A stretch of DNA of 57,136 bases from Falcatimonas sp. MSJ-15 (lineage in GTDB: Bacteria > Bacillota > Clostridia > Lachnospirales > Lachnospiraceae): the NCBI RefSeq assembly GCF_018918265.1, contig NZ_JAHLQC010000015.1, forward strand, positions 1 through 57,136, read 5' to 3'. Both the position numbers and the translations under genes were made by a program. Positions 7,020 through 16,346 of this stretch are shown piece after piece (position 1 is the stretch's first letter; every line of letters starts with the position of its first letter). The notes under the pieces were generated by a model, which saw only the letters and a list, made by a program, of their open reading frames with translations, made no database searches and was not told where the DNA came from.

Positions 7020-8735
7020 ATGAAGATTTTTAAACATGCCGCAAAATATTGGTATTTTTATCTGATTGCATTCGTTGCAATGATAGGCTCAATTCTACTT
7101 GATATGGCATCGCCAATGGTTACTAAGAAGATAGTTGATGATGTTATAACTGATGGAAATACTAAGATTCTTATGAGTCTTTTAATAGCCATTCTTGCAA
7201 TAGGATTTGGAAGGGCAGTAACACAGTACGTTAAGGAGTTTTTATTTGATAAAGTAAGTATTACTGTTGGAAGTGAATTAAGACGAGAACTTTTTGAACA
7301 TATACAAGGACTTTCAGTATCATTTTTTGATAAGAATAATACAGGCGAACTTATGGCAAGAGTTAAAGATGATATTGATAAGATATGGAATGCGATAGGT
7401 TTCGTTGGAATGCTTGCTATTGAAGGTATTATATATACAGTAAGTGTTCTTGTCTGCATGGTAACATTAAGTCCGGTTCTTACGATTATTCCGGTTATTG
7501 TACTTCCGATAGTGGGTTATACAGCTATTATGCTTGAGAAGAAGATTGATGTTGTATATGGTGATATATCAGAAGAGAATGCGAGACTTAATACAGTTGC
7601 ACAGGAGAATCTTGCAGGTGTAAGAACTGTTAAGGCTTTTGCAAGAGAGAGATATGAGATTAAGAAGTTTAAGGAACATAATGAACGTTATTGTGAACTT
7701 AATCTTAAGCAGTCTAAGACACTTATAAGATATTATCCTAATATATCGTTTTATACAAGGTTTCTTCTTATCGCAGTAGTACTTGTCGGAGGTCTTCTCA
7801 CTATTGATGGTAAGATGACACTTGGTGATCTGTCAGCTTTTACACAGTATGCGAATAATATTATCTGGCCTATGGAGATTCTTGGATGGTTATGTAATGA
7901 TATTGCATCAGGTGTAGCTTCAAGCAGAAAGATTAAGAAGATATTTGATGAAGAAGCAGAGATAAAAGATAGTGATAAAGCAGTAGATATGTCAGATTGT
8001 AAGGGTGAGATTAACTTTGAGAATGTTACTTTTGAACTTAATGATGCGACTATCTTAAGCGATATCAGTTTTAAAGTTGAACCTGGAAAGACTATTGGAA
8101 TAATGGGTATGACAGGTGCAGGTAAGACATCGATTGTTAATCTTCTTGAACGTTTCTATGATGTAAAATCGGGAAGCATTAAGATTGATGGCAAGGATGT
8201 AAGAGATATAAAACTTAATGATCTTAGAAAAAATATATCTGTTGTTATGCAGGATGTATTCCTGTTCTCGGATACTATTATGGAGAATATCAGTATCGGA
8301 AGTAAAGGTATAATAACACAGGATGCTATATGTGAGTCTGCAAGAGCAGCAAAAGCGAGTGATTTCATTGATAAGCTTAAAGAACAGTATGATACAGTTA
8401 TTGGTGAACGTGGAGTTGGTCTGTCAGGTGGACAGAAGCAGAGAATAAGTATAGCAAGAGCTATAGCTAAGAATGCTCCGATACTTATCCTTGATGATTC
8501 TACATCTGCTCTTGATATGGAGACAGAGTATGAGATTCAAAGAGAGATTGAAGCATTAAAAGGTGTAACTAAGATGATAATTGCGCATAGAATATCTGCA
8601 GTTAAGAATGCAGATGAGATTATTATTCTTGATGAGGGAAGGATTGCAGAGAGAGGCAGTCATGATGAACTTATGAAGAAGAAAGGACTTTATTATGACA
8701 CATACGTTGCGCAGTATGCGAATTATGCAGAGTAG
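7020..8735 (+). CDS. ABC exporter half-transporter, BmrC/YheI-like (degenerate ATPase site)
   Basis: 571 residues: a six-helix ABC_membrane domain (~1-310), then a nucleotide-binding domain. Walker A GMTGAGKTS lies near residue 362, signature LSGGQKQR near 467, Walker B ILILDDSTSALD, H-loop IAHR. The catalytic glutamate after Walker B is replaced by aspartate (LDDST), the hallmark of the non-catalytic partner in heterodimeric exporters such as TM287/288, LmrCD and BmrCD. AGGAGG lies 13 bases before the ATG. The partner gene follows 12 bases later. It should sit in the cytoplasmic membrane and export drugs or lipophilic compounds. Regulation probably involves the upstream attenuator and palindrome. 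Confidence 0.9.
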   Translation: MKIFKHAAKYWYFYLIAFVAMIGSILLDMASPMVTKKIVDDVITDGNTKILMSLLIAILAIGFGRAVTQYVKEFLFDKVSITVGSELRRELFEHIQGLSVSFFDKNNTGELMARVKDDIDKIWNAIGFVGMLAIEGIIYTVSVLVCMVTLSPVLTIIPVIVLPIVGYTAIMLEKKIDVVYGDISEENARLNTVAQENLAGVRTVKAFARERYEIKKFKEHNERYCELNLKQSKTLIRYYPNISFYTRFLLIAVVLVGGLLTIDGKMTLGDLSAFTQYANNIIWPMEILGWLCNDIASGVASSRKIKKIFDEEAEIKDSDKAVDMSDCKGEINFENVTFELNDATILSDISFKVEPGKTIGIMGMTGAGKTSIVNLLERFYDVKSGSIKIDGKDVRDIKLNDLRKNISVVMQDVFLFSDTIMENISIGSKGIITQDAICESARAAKASDFIDKLKEQYDTVIGERGVGLSGGQKQRISIARAIAKNAPILILDDSTSALDMETEYEIQREIEALKGVTKMIIAHRISAVKNADEIIILDEGRIAERGSHDELMKKKGLYYDTYVAQYANYAE

Positions 8736-8747
8736 GAGGCGATAGGC

Positions 8748-10535
8748 GTGGCAGTTAATTCATTTAGAGAAGACGAAGAGCAGAAAGAAACGGTTAACAG
8801 GGTAACACTTGTAAGATTGTATAAGTATATGTTCGCATACAAAAAAGAAGTAATCGGTGTACTCTTTATCATGGCTGTATGTATTGCGATTACACTTGTT
8901 AACCCACTTATTATAGAGAGAGCCATTGAAGTCTACATAAAAAACAGTGATAAACCGGGGCTTATAAGACTTGGAATATTTGGTATAGCAATTAATATTG
9001 TGTTAGTCCTGCTTATTAAGTTAAGAATGTGGATTATGGCTAAAGTATGTAATAATATATTAAAGAGTATAAGAGAAGAATTATATGTTCATATTCAGAA
9101 GTTGAGTTTTAACTTTTTTGACAGCAGACCAACAGGTAAGATTCTTGCCAGAATAATGGGTGATGTTAACTCACTTAAAGATATTCTCTCGGATAGTGTA
9201 ACAACTCTTATTCCGGAGTTTCTTACAGTAATTGCAGTAGCAGCGATAATGATAGTTAAGAATGTATATCTTGCACTTAGTGTACTTGTTGTAATGCCTT
9301 TTTTAACAGTATGTATTGTTATTGTACAAAAAGCAGCACATAAGAGATGGCAGCTTGTTCGTAAGAAGAGTTCTAATCTTAATGCATATATACATGAAGA
9401 ATTGTCTGGTATAAGAATTATTCAGAGTTTTACAGCTAAGGACGAAGCGATGGATAACTTTGATGGTCTGTTAAAAGAGCATAAGGATTCATTTGTAAAT
9501 GCAGTTCTTATAGCTGATGGTTTCTCTGCACTTATAGAGATAAGCTGGGGAGTTGGAACATTTCTTCTGTATTATATAGGCGTTAAAGTTCTTGGAGTCG
9601 GAACAGTTGGAGTTGGAACACTTCTTGCATTCGGAACATATTCAACAATGTTTTGGAGTCCTATAAGAAATCTTGCTAACTTCTATAATAAGATAGTTAC
9701 TAATATATCAGCAGCAGAGCGTATATTTGAGATTCTTGATACAGAACCTGAGATATCAGATAGCAAGGATGCTTATGGACTTCCAGAGATAAAAGGAGCT
9801 GTTGAATTTGATGATGTTACATTCTCATATTCTGATAAAGCGGATAGTAATGTCCTTCAAAATGTAAGTTTTAGTGTAAAGCCTGGTGAGAATATTGCAC
9901 TTGTAGGTCCAACAGGTGCCGGTAAGACAACAATAGTCAGTCTTATAAGCCGTTTTTATGAAGTGAGTTCGGGAAGAATTCTTATTGATGGCAATGATAT
10001 ATCAAAAGTATCAATCGAGGGCCTTAGAAGTCAGATGGGTGTTATGACACAGGATAATTTCTTATTCTCAGGAACTATTAAGGATAATATAAGATATGGT
10101 AAGCTTGATGCTACTGATGAAGAGATTATTAATGCAGCTAAGGCAGTTCATGCCCATGATTTTATTATGAAGCTTGAAAAAGGTTATGATACAGAGATTA
10201 GTGAGAGAGGTTCAAGGCTTTCTAATGGTCAGAGACAGCTTCTTGCATTTGCAAGAACTATGGTATCTAATCCAGGAATATTAATTCTTGATGAGGCAAC
10301 TTCAAGTATTGATACGCATACAGAGATACTTGTTCAAAAAGGTATCGAAGCTATGCTTAAAGGAAGAACTTCTTTTGTAATAGCACACAGATTGTCAACA
10401 ATTAAGAATGCCGACAGAATATTCGTAATAGATAAAGGTGGAATTATAGAGTCGGGAAGTCATGATGAGCTTATGGCGAAAAAGGGTGCATATTATGAAC
10501 TTTACGCAGCTCAGTTTAAAGCAGTTAATGATTAA
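8748..10535 (+). CDS. ABC exporter half-transporter, BmrD/YheH-like (catalytic partner)
   Basis: 595 residues. The GTG start has AGGAGG (8734-8739) 8 bases away, overlapping the stop of the preceding gene, so the two are co-translated. A six-helix membrane domain is followed by Walker A GPTGAGKTT, signature LSNGQRQLL and Walker B ILILDEATSSIDT with the catalytic glutamate intact. The signature motif is changed from LSGGQ to LSNGQ, complementary to the aspartate in the partner. The dimer therefore has one consensus and one degenerate ATP site. Role: multidrug or peptide/lipid export with the preceding gene. An A/T-rich weak hairpin follows in 10540-10575. Confidence 0.9.
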   Translation: MAVNSFREDEEQKETVNRVTLVRLYKYMFAYKKEVIGVLFIMAVCIAITLVNPLIIERAIEVYIKNSDKPGLIRLGIFGIAINIVLVLLIKLRMWIMAKVCNNILKSIREELYVHIQKLSFNFFDSRPTGKILARIMGDVNSLKDILSDSVTTLIPEFLTVIAVAAIMIVKNVYLALSVLVVMPFLTVCIVIVQKAAHKRWQLVRKKSSNLNAYIHEELSGIRIIQSFTAKDEAMDNFDGLLKEHKDSFVNAVLIADGFSALIEISWGVGTFLLYYIGVKVLGVGTVGVGTLLAFGTYSTMFWSPIRNLANFYNKIVTNISAAERIFEILDTEPEISDSKDAYGLPEIKGAVEFDDVTFSYSDKADSNVLQNVSFSVKPGENIALVGPTGAGKTTIVSLISRFYEVSSGRILIDGNDISKVSIEGLRSQMGVMTQDNFLFSGTIKDNIRYGKLDATDEEIINAAKAVHAHDFIMKLEKGYDTEISERGSRLSNGQRQLLAFARTMVSNPGILILDEATSSIDTHTEILVQKGIEAMLKGRTSFVIAHRLSTIKNADRIFVIDKGGIIESGSHDELMAKKGAYYELYAAQFKAVND

Positions 10536-10685
10536 TTCTTAATTAGTTTTTTAAAAATTAATTTTTTTATAATGATATGTAAAAAGGCTTGTTTCGATAT
10601 TCCTAATATATTCTATGATAAATATTATATTCTTTTGTTTATCAATAGAAAAAATAGTCAGATAACATGATTAGGAGATGTAGAT

Positions 10686-11243
10686 ATGAGTAGAATAGGT
10701 TATAAAAGATTAGTTGTATTTATTCTTGTAGCAGCAAGTATAATGGCATTATGTAGTGGTTGTAAGAAGAAAAAGGGTGAACCACTTGTTAATGTAATTA
10801 CAAAAGTAATTGATACAGAAGGTGAAAAACCGGTTATATGCGGAGCTAATTATAAGCTTGGTGACAAGTATGAATATGTATCTTCAGCGGTCAGTAATAA
10901 AGGACTTGAGTGTGAAAAAGATGGCAAGGACAGTATTACAGTAAAGTATGGAGATACATATCCGGACCTTGATGGTGAAGCTACAGTTATATATACGTTT
11001 AAGGATGAACAATTGTATACAATTGAACTTAAGGTATATGGAACAGATAAAGATAAGATGCAGGATTATATAAAAGATGCCAAGTATTATTGTATAGCAT
11101 GTGAATTTGAGAATGGAGATACCAATAATATATATAAAGATGTTGAAGGCAATTCTATAGAATTCACAGATATTACGATTTCTTATGAAAAGAATATGTA
11201 TACTTATAGTATAATAATTAAAGCAAAAAGAATATATTCTTAG
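10686..11243 (+). CDS. Putative lipoprotein of unknown function
   Basis: 185 residues. The signal peptide (YKRLVVFILVAASIMAL) ends in a lipobox, CSGC, with the lipidated Cys at residue 26 followed by a KKKKGE stretch. The mature part is strand-rich (KLGDKYEYVSSAV, ATVIYTFKDEQLYTIELKVYG, ISYEKNMYTYSIII), suggesting a beta-sandwich domain exposed outside the membrane. No family recognised. AGGAG sits 8 bases before the ATG. It is 150 bases after the exporter pair and transcribed the same way, so a link to the exporter is possible but unproven. Confidence 0.6.
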   Translation: MSRIGYKRLVVFILVAASIMALCSGCKKKKGEPLVNVITKVIDTEGEKPVICGANYKLGDKYEYVSSAVSNKGLECEKDGKDSITVKYGDTYPDLDGEATVIYTFKDEQLYTIELKVYGTDKDKMQDYIKDAKYYCIACEFENGDTNNIYKDVEGNSIEFTDITISYEKNMYTYSIIIKAKRIYS

Positions 11244-11389
11244 GATATAAAAAATATTTCTCTAAGGGGTGCAGTTAGTAAGTGAATTATGATATAATGG
11301 GCAGGTGCATTAACTTTGATGCGGCTGTCTATTGACAAGTATGAGTCTTAGGATAGCCTATCATAATACTATGTAAGGGAGTGGCATAA

Positions 11390-12031
11390 ATGGAGTTACC
11401 AGGCAATAATACACAGATAGATACATGGAATACATCCATGTTTCTCTATAACTCTGCACTTAAAGAGATTGGAACAAGAATAGATATTCTTAATGATGAG
11501 TTTCTTAATATTCATAAGTACAATCCGATTGAGCATGTGAAATCAAGAATAAAGACACCTGAGAGTATAGTAAAAAAACTAAAGAGAAATGGTTATGAAG
11601 TTACTATTGAGAATATGTTAAGACATATTAATGATATAGCAGGAATAAGAATTATATGTTCTTTTACATCAGATATATATAGAATCGCAGATATGATAGC
11701 AGGGCAGAGCGATATTAATGTCCTTACAATCAAGGATTATATAAAAGAGCCAAAAGATAATGGATATAAGAGTTATCACATGATAGTATCAATTCCAATA
11801 TTTTTATCTGATAAGGTTGTGGAAGCCAAAGTTGAGATTCAGATAAGGACTATTGCGATGGATTTTTGGGCAAGTCTTGAGCATAAGATCTATTACAAGT
11901 TTGAAGGTCAGGCACCGGATGATATAATAGATGCGCTTAGAGAGTGTTCCGATATAGTATCAATTCTTGATGAGAGAATGTTGCTTCTTAACAATAGAAT
12001 TAAAGATTATAAGAATAACGGAGAGGACTAA
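11390..12031 (+). CDS. relQ: Small alarmone synthetase (RelQ/YjbM type GTP pyrophosphokinase)
   Basis: 213 residues, the usual length of RelQ-type enzymes with only a RelA/SpoT synthetase domain and no HD hydrolase, TGS or ACT domains. Diagnostic segments are EHVKSRIKTPESI (~residue 46), NDIAGIRIICSF, IKDYIKEPKDNGYKSYH and EIQIRTIAMDFWASLEHKIYYK. It transfers pyrophosphate from ATP to GDP or GTP to make (p)ppGpp in the cytoplasm. AAGGGAG precedes the ATG. An extended -10 (TGATATAAT, ending 11298) lies ~90 bases upstream, so it probably has its own promoter. The stop codon lies inside the terminator hairpin. Confidence 0.9.
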   Translation: MELPGNNTQIDTWNTSMFLYNSALKEIGTRIDILNDEFLNIHKYNPIEHVKSRIKTPESIVKKLKRNGYEVTIENMLRHINDIAGIRIICSFTSDIYRIADMIAGQSDINVLTIKDYIKEPKDNGYKSYHMIVSIPIFLSDKVVEAKVEIQIRTIAMDFWASLEHKIYYKFEGQAPDDIIDALRECSDIVSILDERMLLLNNRIKDYKNNGED

Positions 12032-12047
12032 AGTCGCTCCGTTTTTT
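12018..12047 (+). terminator. Terminator overlapping the relQ stop
   Basis: ACGGAG (12018-12023) pairs with CTCCGT (12037-12042), with an inner GACT/AGTC helix, then T6. The TAA of the alarmone synthetase (12029-12031) lies in the loop. Confidence 0.8.
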
Positions 12048-12087
12048 AGTTGAACATCTTAACAAAATTGCCTATAAAATGAGGAGT

Positions 12088-12118
12088 GCCGAGGCAACTT
12101 ACGTCACCTCGGCTTATT
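12088..12118 (+). terminator. Second hairpin downstream of relQ
   Basis: GCCGAGG (12088-12094) pairs with CCTCGGC (12107-12113), followed by TTATTAT. Probably a back-up terminator. The rest of 12119-12290 shows no gene or other structure that I can support. Confidence 0.5.
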
Positions 12119-12292
12119 ATGAAAAAATTGTTTATTGAAATGAAAAAGGAAAACTCTTTTTTGGATGGTTTTAGTATATCAATCAGTTATGAACAAATTA
12201 TGAACAGCGTGTTAACTTATTGTGAAATTGCACAATCGAAATTATGAAATGAGCAAAAAAGTAGCATTTTCGACAAAGAATCGCCACGATGG

Positions 12293-12324
12293 CAAAAAAA
12301 CAGTCTGCGTAATTAACAGACTGT
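12293..12324 (-). terminator. Terminator of the S1-domain gene
   Basis: ACAGTCTG (12300-12307) with CAGACTGT (12317-12324). The A run at 12293-12300 becomes the U tract on the minus strand, about 90 bases after the S1-protein stop. Confidence 0.75.
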
Positions 12325-12411
12325 TTGTGAAAAATATATGTTTAAGTGTGCGTTTTGGTAAAAAATGCATTAAGCGAATATACTTATGCAATAATTAGAG
12401 ATTGATAATGG

Positions 12412-13338
12412 CTATTTATCGAATTTAAATCCGGCAAGTAAAGAACCAAGGCTTGTTGATGCGGCTTCTGTCTCCATCTCTTCAAATTCTTCATTCTCAT
12501 CCGGTTCGGCAGCTACGTCATTTAACGCTTTGATGCTTAGTGATATCTTGCCATTTTCATTACCAATAACTTTAACAGTAACTTCCTGTCCCTGCTTTAG
12601 TACACTTGATGGTGATTTGATATGCTTGTCACTTATCTGTGAGATGTGAAGGAGTCCTGACACACCATTAGGAAGTTCGATAAATGCGCCATAATTTGTA
12701 AGTGATTCAACAACACCTGTAAGAACTGAGCCAACAGATACTTTTGCAGCTTTTTTGGAGTTCTCTTTTGCAGCTTTTTCCATTGCAATCTCTTTAGCTG
12801 AGAGTACAAGTTTCTTATCAGCTTCATCAACAGTGATTACATGAACATCAATGTCTTTCATAAGCCATTCGTTAAGATCTTCAACATAATTAACATCAAG
12901 TTTTGATGCAGGAATGAATCCACGAATACCTTCAACATAAGCGATAACACCTGCATTAACAATGCCACTTACTTTAGTATGTACAACAGTGTGATTGGCT
13001 TTTAATTCATTAAGTTTTTCCCATGCGAGAATATTATTAGCTTCTTTTTTGGAAAGAACAATATTACCGTCTCCATCGTCAAGTTTTACAACAGTTGCAG
13101 ATAATTCATCACCTTCATGAACTGATTCGAATACGTTATATTCAGGATCATTACTAAGGTTCTCAACTGATATGATTCCTTCGGCATAGTAACCAAGGTC
13201 AACAATTACTTCTTTGTCAGATACACTTATTACAGTGCCTGTGAGAATGTCGCCTTCGTTTATACGGCGCATTGATTTGTTAAGTTCATTTTCAAAGTCT
13301 TTCATGCTAAGATTTTCATTAGATGTTTCATTAATCAT
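12412..13338 (-). CDS. rpsA: S1 RNA-binding domain protein (ribosomal protein S1 homologue)
   Basis: 308 residues with three S1 motifs: GDILTGTVISVSDKEVIVDL (~28), a divergent second repeat (HTKVSGIVNAGVIAYVEGIRGFIPASKL, ~110), and a textbook third (GSVLTGVVESLTNYGAFIELPNG...LLHISQIS, ~195). Low-GC Firmicutes often have short S1-like proteins of three or four domains, against six in Escherichia coli. It binds single-stranded RNA and may help mRNA docking. The start at 13338 is chosen because GGAGG lies 8 bases before it; the upstream ATG at 13353 includes the ribosome site itself. The acidic C-terminal tail (EEFEEMETEA) is typical. Confidence 0.85.
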   Translation of the reverse strand: MINETSNENLSMKDFENELNKSMRRINEGDILTGTVISVSDKEVIVDLGYYAEGIISVENLSNDPEYNVFESVHEGDELSATVVKLDDGDGNIVLSKKEANNILAWEKLNELKANHTVVHTKVSGIVNAGVIAYVEGIRGFIPASKLDVNYVEDLNEWLMKDIDVHVITVDEADKKLVLSAKEIAMEKAAKENSKKAAKVSVGSVLTGVVESLTNYGAFIELPNGVSGLLHISQISDKHIKSPSSVLKQGQEVTVKVIGNENGKISLSIKALNDVAAEPDENEEFEEMETEAASTSLGSLLAGFKFDK

Positions 13339-13541
13339 AATTATATCCTCCATTAGTATATTTATTAATTGAAAATATGCAATTATACATCACAACATAT
13401 TAATATTGTACCACACACCCACCGAAAAAATGATAAAAAAGATTGATAATATTTTAACACAAATGGAATAAAGTGTGATATACTAGCGATATAAGTTTTG
13501 CAAATGCTAATATCATTTATGTAACAGAAGGGAGAATAGAT

Positions 13542-14243
13542 ATGCCAGCATTTTTTAAGGATTATGACAAGTTCTATGGAACAGGACAGAGGAATGAACA
13601 GGGCAAGACACTTGATGAATTCCTTGATAGTTATGATACGTCTCGGTATGAGACACCATCGAATACAGTAGATACACTTGTATTTGCAGGGAGAGACAGA
13701 GATATTAAGAAGGGATTAAGACTTCTTCTTATTAAGAGGAGAAATCATCCTTCAATAGGATATTATGCACTTCCTGGCGGATTCGTGGAGATGAGGGAGA
13801 ATCTTATGGATGCCGCACTTAGAGAACTTAAAGAGGAGACAGGGGTAGATAATATAGAAGTAGAGCAGCTTGCAACTTATGGAGATTATAAGAGAGATCC
13901 GAGAACCAGAATAATAACAACAGCTTATGTTGCTTATGTTAATGAAGATGAACTTAGAGTACAGGCTTCAGATGATGCTGCGTATGCAGGATGGTTCAAT
14001 GTAAGTGACACTCTTATAAGCAGTGATGAATATGTCCAAAATGGACAAAAGAGAATTAAAGAGATTCATAAACTGACCCTTAACGAGGACGGCAAAGAGG
14101 AGATATATGCCAATGTTCTTGTAAAATATAATAAAGAGGGAATATTAAGAAATAAGACCTATGAAGTAGTTGAATCAGATAAGATAGCAGCAGATCATGG
14201 AGCAATTATTCTTAATGGATATCACAGAATCATGGGGATGTAA
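13542..14243 (+). CDS. Nudix hydrolase
   Basis: 233 residues. The Nudix box GGFVEMRENLMDAALRELKEETGV fits GX5EX7REUXEEXGU, starting near residue 79, and is preceded by YYALPGGF. The N-terminal ~45 residues (FFKDYDKFYGTGQRNEQGK) and the C-terminal extension resemble the ADP-ribose pyrophosphatase/NrtR-like branch, but no helix-turn-helix region is obvious. It probably hydrolyses a nucleoside diphosphate derivative; the substrate is not deducible. Extended -10 TGATATACT ends at 13484. The ribosome site GAAGGGAG is ~9 bases before the ATG. Transcribed away from the S1 gene. Confidence 0.85.
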   Translation: MPAFFKDYDKFYGTGQRNEQGKTLDEFLDSYDTSRYETPSNTVDTLVFAGRDRDIKKGLRLLLIKRRNHPSIGYYALPGGFVEMRENLMDAALRELKEETGVDNIEVEQLATYGDYKRDPRTRIITTAYVAYVNEDELRVQASDDAAYAGWFNVSDTLISSDEYVQNGQKRIKEIHKLTLNEDGKEEIYANVLVKYNKEGILRNKTYEVVESDKIAADHGAIILNGYHRIMGM

Positions 14244-14381
14244 TCTGTGATATAACAAGTAACTGGTAACTATTAAGAGTATTATATACTGTGAAGTATG
14301 GTAAAAAATCATACAAAATGTATGTAATTATCAAACTTAATGTCAAAAAAATGAAAAAGGAATACAGAAAAGGTGAAGACA

Positions 14382-16031
14382 ATGGGTAAAGAAAAAAAGC
14401 AGATATTCGTAGTTGGTCACAAGAATCCGGATACAGATTCAATATGCTCAGCTATATGTTATGCCAATCTTAAGAGAGAGCTAACAGGCGAAGATTACGT
14501 TCCAAAGAGAGCAGGACATGTTAATCAGGAGACAAAGTATGTACTTGAGAAGTTTAAAGTTCCATCACCGGAATATATAACTGATGTAAGACCTCAGGTA
14601 AGAGATATCGAGATTAGAGAGACAGTTGGAGTTCATTGTAATATCTCACTTAAAAAAGCATGGAATCTTATGAAAGAAAAAGGCGTTGTAACATTGCCTA
14701 TAACAAGAGATAAGATGCTTGAGGGACTTATAACAATCACAGATATTGCAACATCATACATGGATGTATATGACAGTAACATATTATCAACAGCAAAGAC
14801 ACCATATAGCAACATTATCGAGACACTTGACGGAACACTTATAGTTGGAGATGAGGATAAGTATTATGATAAAGGTAAAGTGCTTATAGCAGCGGCTAAT
14901 CCTGATCTTATGGAGAATTATATAGAAGAAAATGATCTAGTAATACTTGGTAACAGATATGAGTCACAGCTGTGTGCTATAGAGATGCATGCAGGATGTA
15001 TAATTGTATGTGAAGGTGCACCGATATCAATTACAATCAAAAAACTTGCAACAGAGAGAAATTGCACAGTAATAAGCTCACCACATGATACATTTACAGT
15101 TGCAAGGCTTATTAATCAGAGTATACCAATACAATATTTTATGAGAAATGAAGGACTTATAACATTTACAACAGATGATTTTATAGATGATATAAGAAGT
15201 GTAATGGCAAAAAAACGTCATAGAGACTTCCCTATACTTAACAAGCATGGACAGTATATAGGAATGATATCAAGACGTAATCTCTTAGGTGCAGAAAAGA
15301 AAAAAGTAATACTTGTGGATCATAATGAGACTACGCAGGCAGTAGATGGAATATCAGATGCAGATATTGTTGAGATAATAGACCATCATAGAATAGGCTC
15401 GCTTGAGACAATTACACCTGTATTCTTCAGAAATCAGCCTCTTGGATGTACAGCGACAATAATCTATCAGATGTATAAAGAGAAGGGAGTAGAGATAGAA
15501 CCATATATTGCAGGACTTTTATGTGCAGCGATTATATCTGATACTCTTATGTACAGATCACCTACATGTACAGCGGTAGATAAAGCAGCAGCAGAAGAAC
15601 TTGCAGTTATTGCAGGAATTAATGTCAATGAATTTGCAACAGATATGTTCACAGCAGGAAGCAACTTCAAAGCCAAATCAGCAGAAGAGATATTCTATCA
15701 GGATTTTAAAAAGTTCTCTAATAATGATGTAACTTTTGGAATCGGACAGATATTTACAATGAATAATGATGAACTTAAGGAGACAGAAGAGAAGTTAAAA
15801 CCATATCTTATTAAGGCACTTAATGAACATGGTGTAGATATGGTATTCTTTATGTTAACTAATATGATAGAAGAATCAACAGAGCTTATATGCGAAGGAA
15901 GTGAAGCAAAAGAGCTTATAAAAGTAGCATTTCAGGTTGAAGAGCATGAAGGAAGTTACCACCTTGAGAAAGTCGTTTCAAGAAAAAAACAGTTAGTACC
16001 AAAACTTATGAGTGTAATGCAGCAGGAATAA
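14382..16031 (+). CDS. ppaC: Manganese-dependent inorganic pyrophosphatase with CBS-DRTGG insert
   Basis: 549 residues, about 240 longer than plain family II pyrophosphatases. The N-terminal DHH part has GHKNPDTDSICSAICYA. A regulatory insert follows: CBS domain (KKAWNLMKEKGVVTLPI...GLITITDI, ~85-125), DRTGG region (~170-250), second CBS (RSVMAKKRHRDFPILNKHGQYIGMISR, ~270-305). The DHH region then resumes with VDHNE and EIIDHHRIGS, and DHHA2 ends the protein. It cleaves pyrophosphate to phosphate. CBS-pyrophosphatases of this kind are inhibited by AMP/ADP and activated by ATP or diadenosine polyphosphates. ATG 14382 is preferred over GTG 14373 because AAAGGTG is then 6 bases upstream. Confidence 0.93.
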   Translation: MGKEKKQIFVVGHKNPDTDSICSAICYANLKRELTGEDYVPKRAGHVNQETKYVLEKFKVPSPEYITDVRPQVRDIEIRETVGVHCNISLKKAWNLMKEKGVVTLPITRDKMLEGLITITDIATSYMDVYDSNILSTAKTPYSNIIETLDGTLIVGDEDKYYDKGKVLIAAANPDLMENYIEENDLVILGNRYESQLCAIEMHAGCIIVCEGAPISITIKKLATERNCTVISSPHDTFTVARLINQSIPIQYFMRNEGLITFTTDDFIDDIRSVMAKKRHRDFPILNKHGQYIGMISRRNLLGAEKKKVILVDHNETTQAVDGISDADIVEIIDHHRIGSLETITPVFFRNQPLGCTATIIYQMYKEKGVEIEPYIAGLLCAAIISDTLMYRSPTCTAVDKAAAEELAVIAGINVNEFATDMFTAGSNFKAKSAEEIFYQDFKKFSNNDVTFGIGQIFTMNNDELKETEEKLKPYLIKALNEHGVDMVFFMLTNMIEESTELICEGSEAKELIKVAFQVEEHEGSYHLEKVVSRKKQLVPKLMSVMQQE

Positions 16032-16086
16032 GTTAAAAATGATATACAATAATAACTATTTGAGTTAGAATATAAGAGAGTAATTA

Positions 16087-16121
16087 GGGCAGTTCCTTGT
16101 GAACTGCCCGATATTATTTAT
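16087..16121 (+). terminator. Terminator after the pyrophosphatase gene
   Basis: GGGCAGTTC (16087-16095) with GAACTGCCC (16101-16109) is a perfect 9-bp stem, loop CTTGT, followed by a moderately T-rich stretch. The remaining ~225 bases to the next gene are very AT-rich with no clear element. Confidence 0.7.
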
Positions 16122-16346
16122 ATAAGTATATATATATGATATATAAATGAAATCTGTGATATGACAGAAGTATACAAGTAATATTATTCACACAGTATAT
16201 ATGATAGAATAGTATTTAAATAAGTATTTAAATAAGAATTTTAATTATGTATACATGGTAATTTACAAAATATATTTTTATAAGCTGGAGAGGATAATGG
16301 ATATATATTAAAATATAAAGTGATTAATTTATAAGGAGAGACAAAT

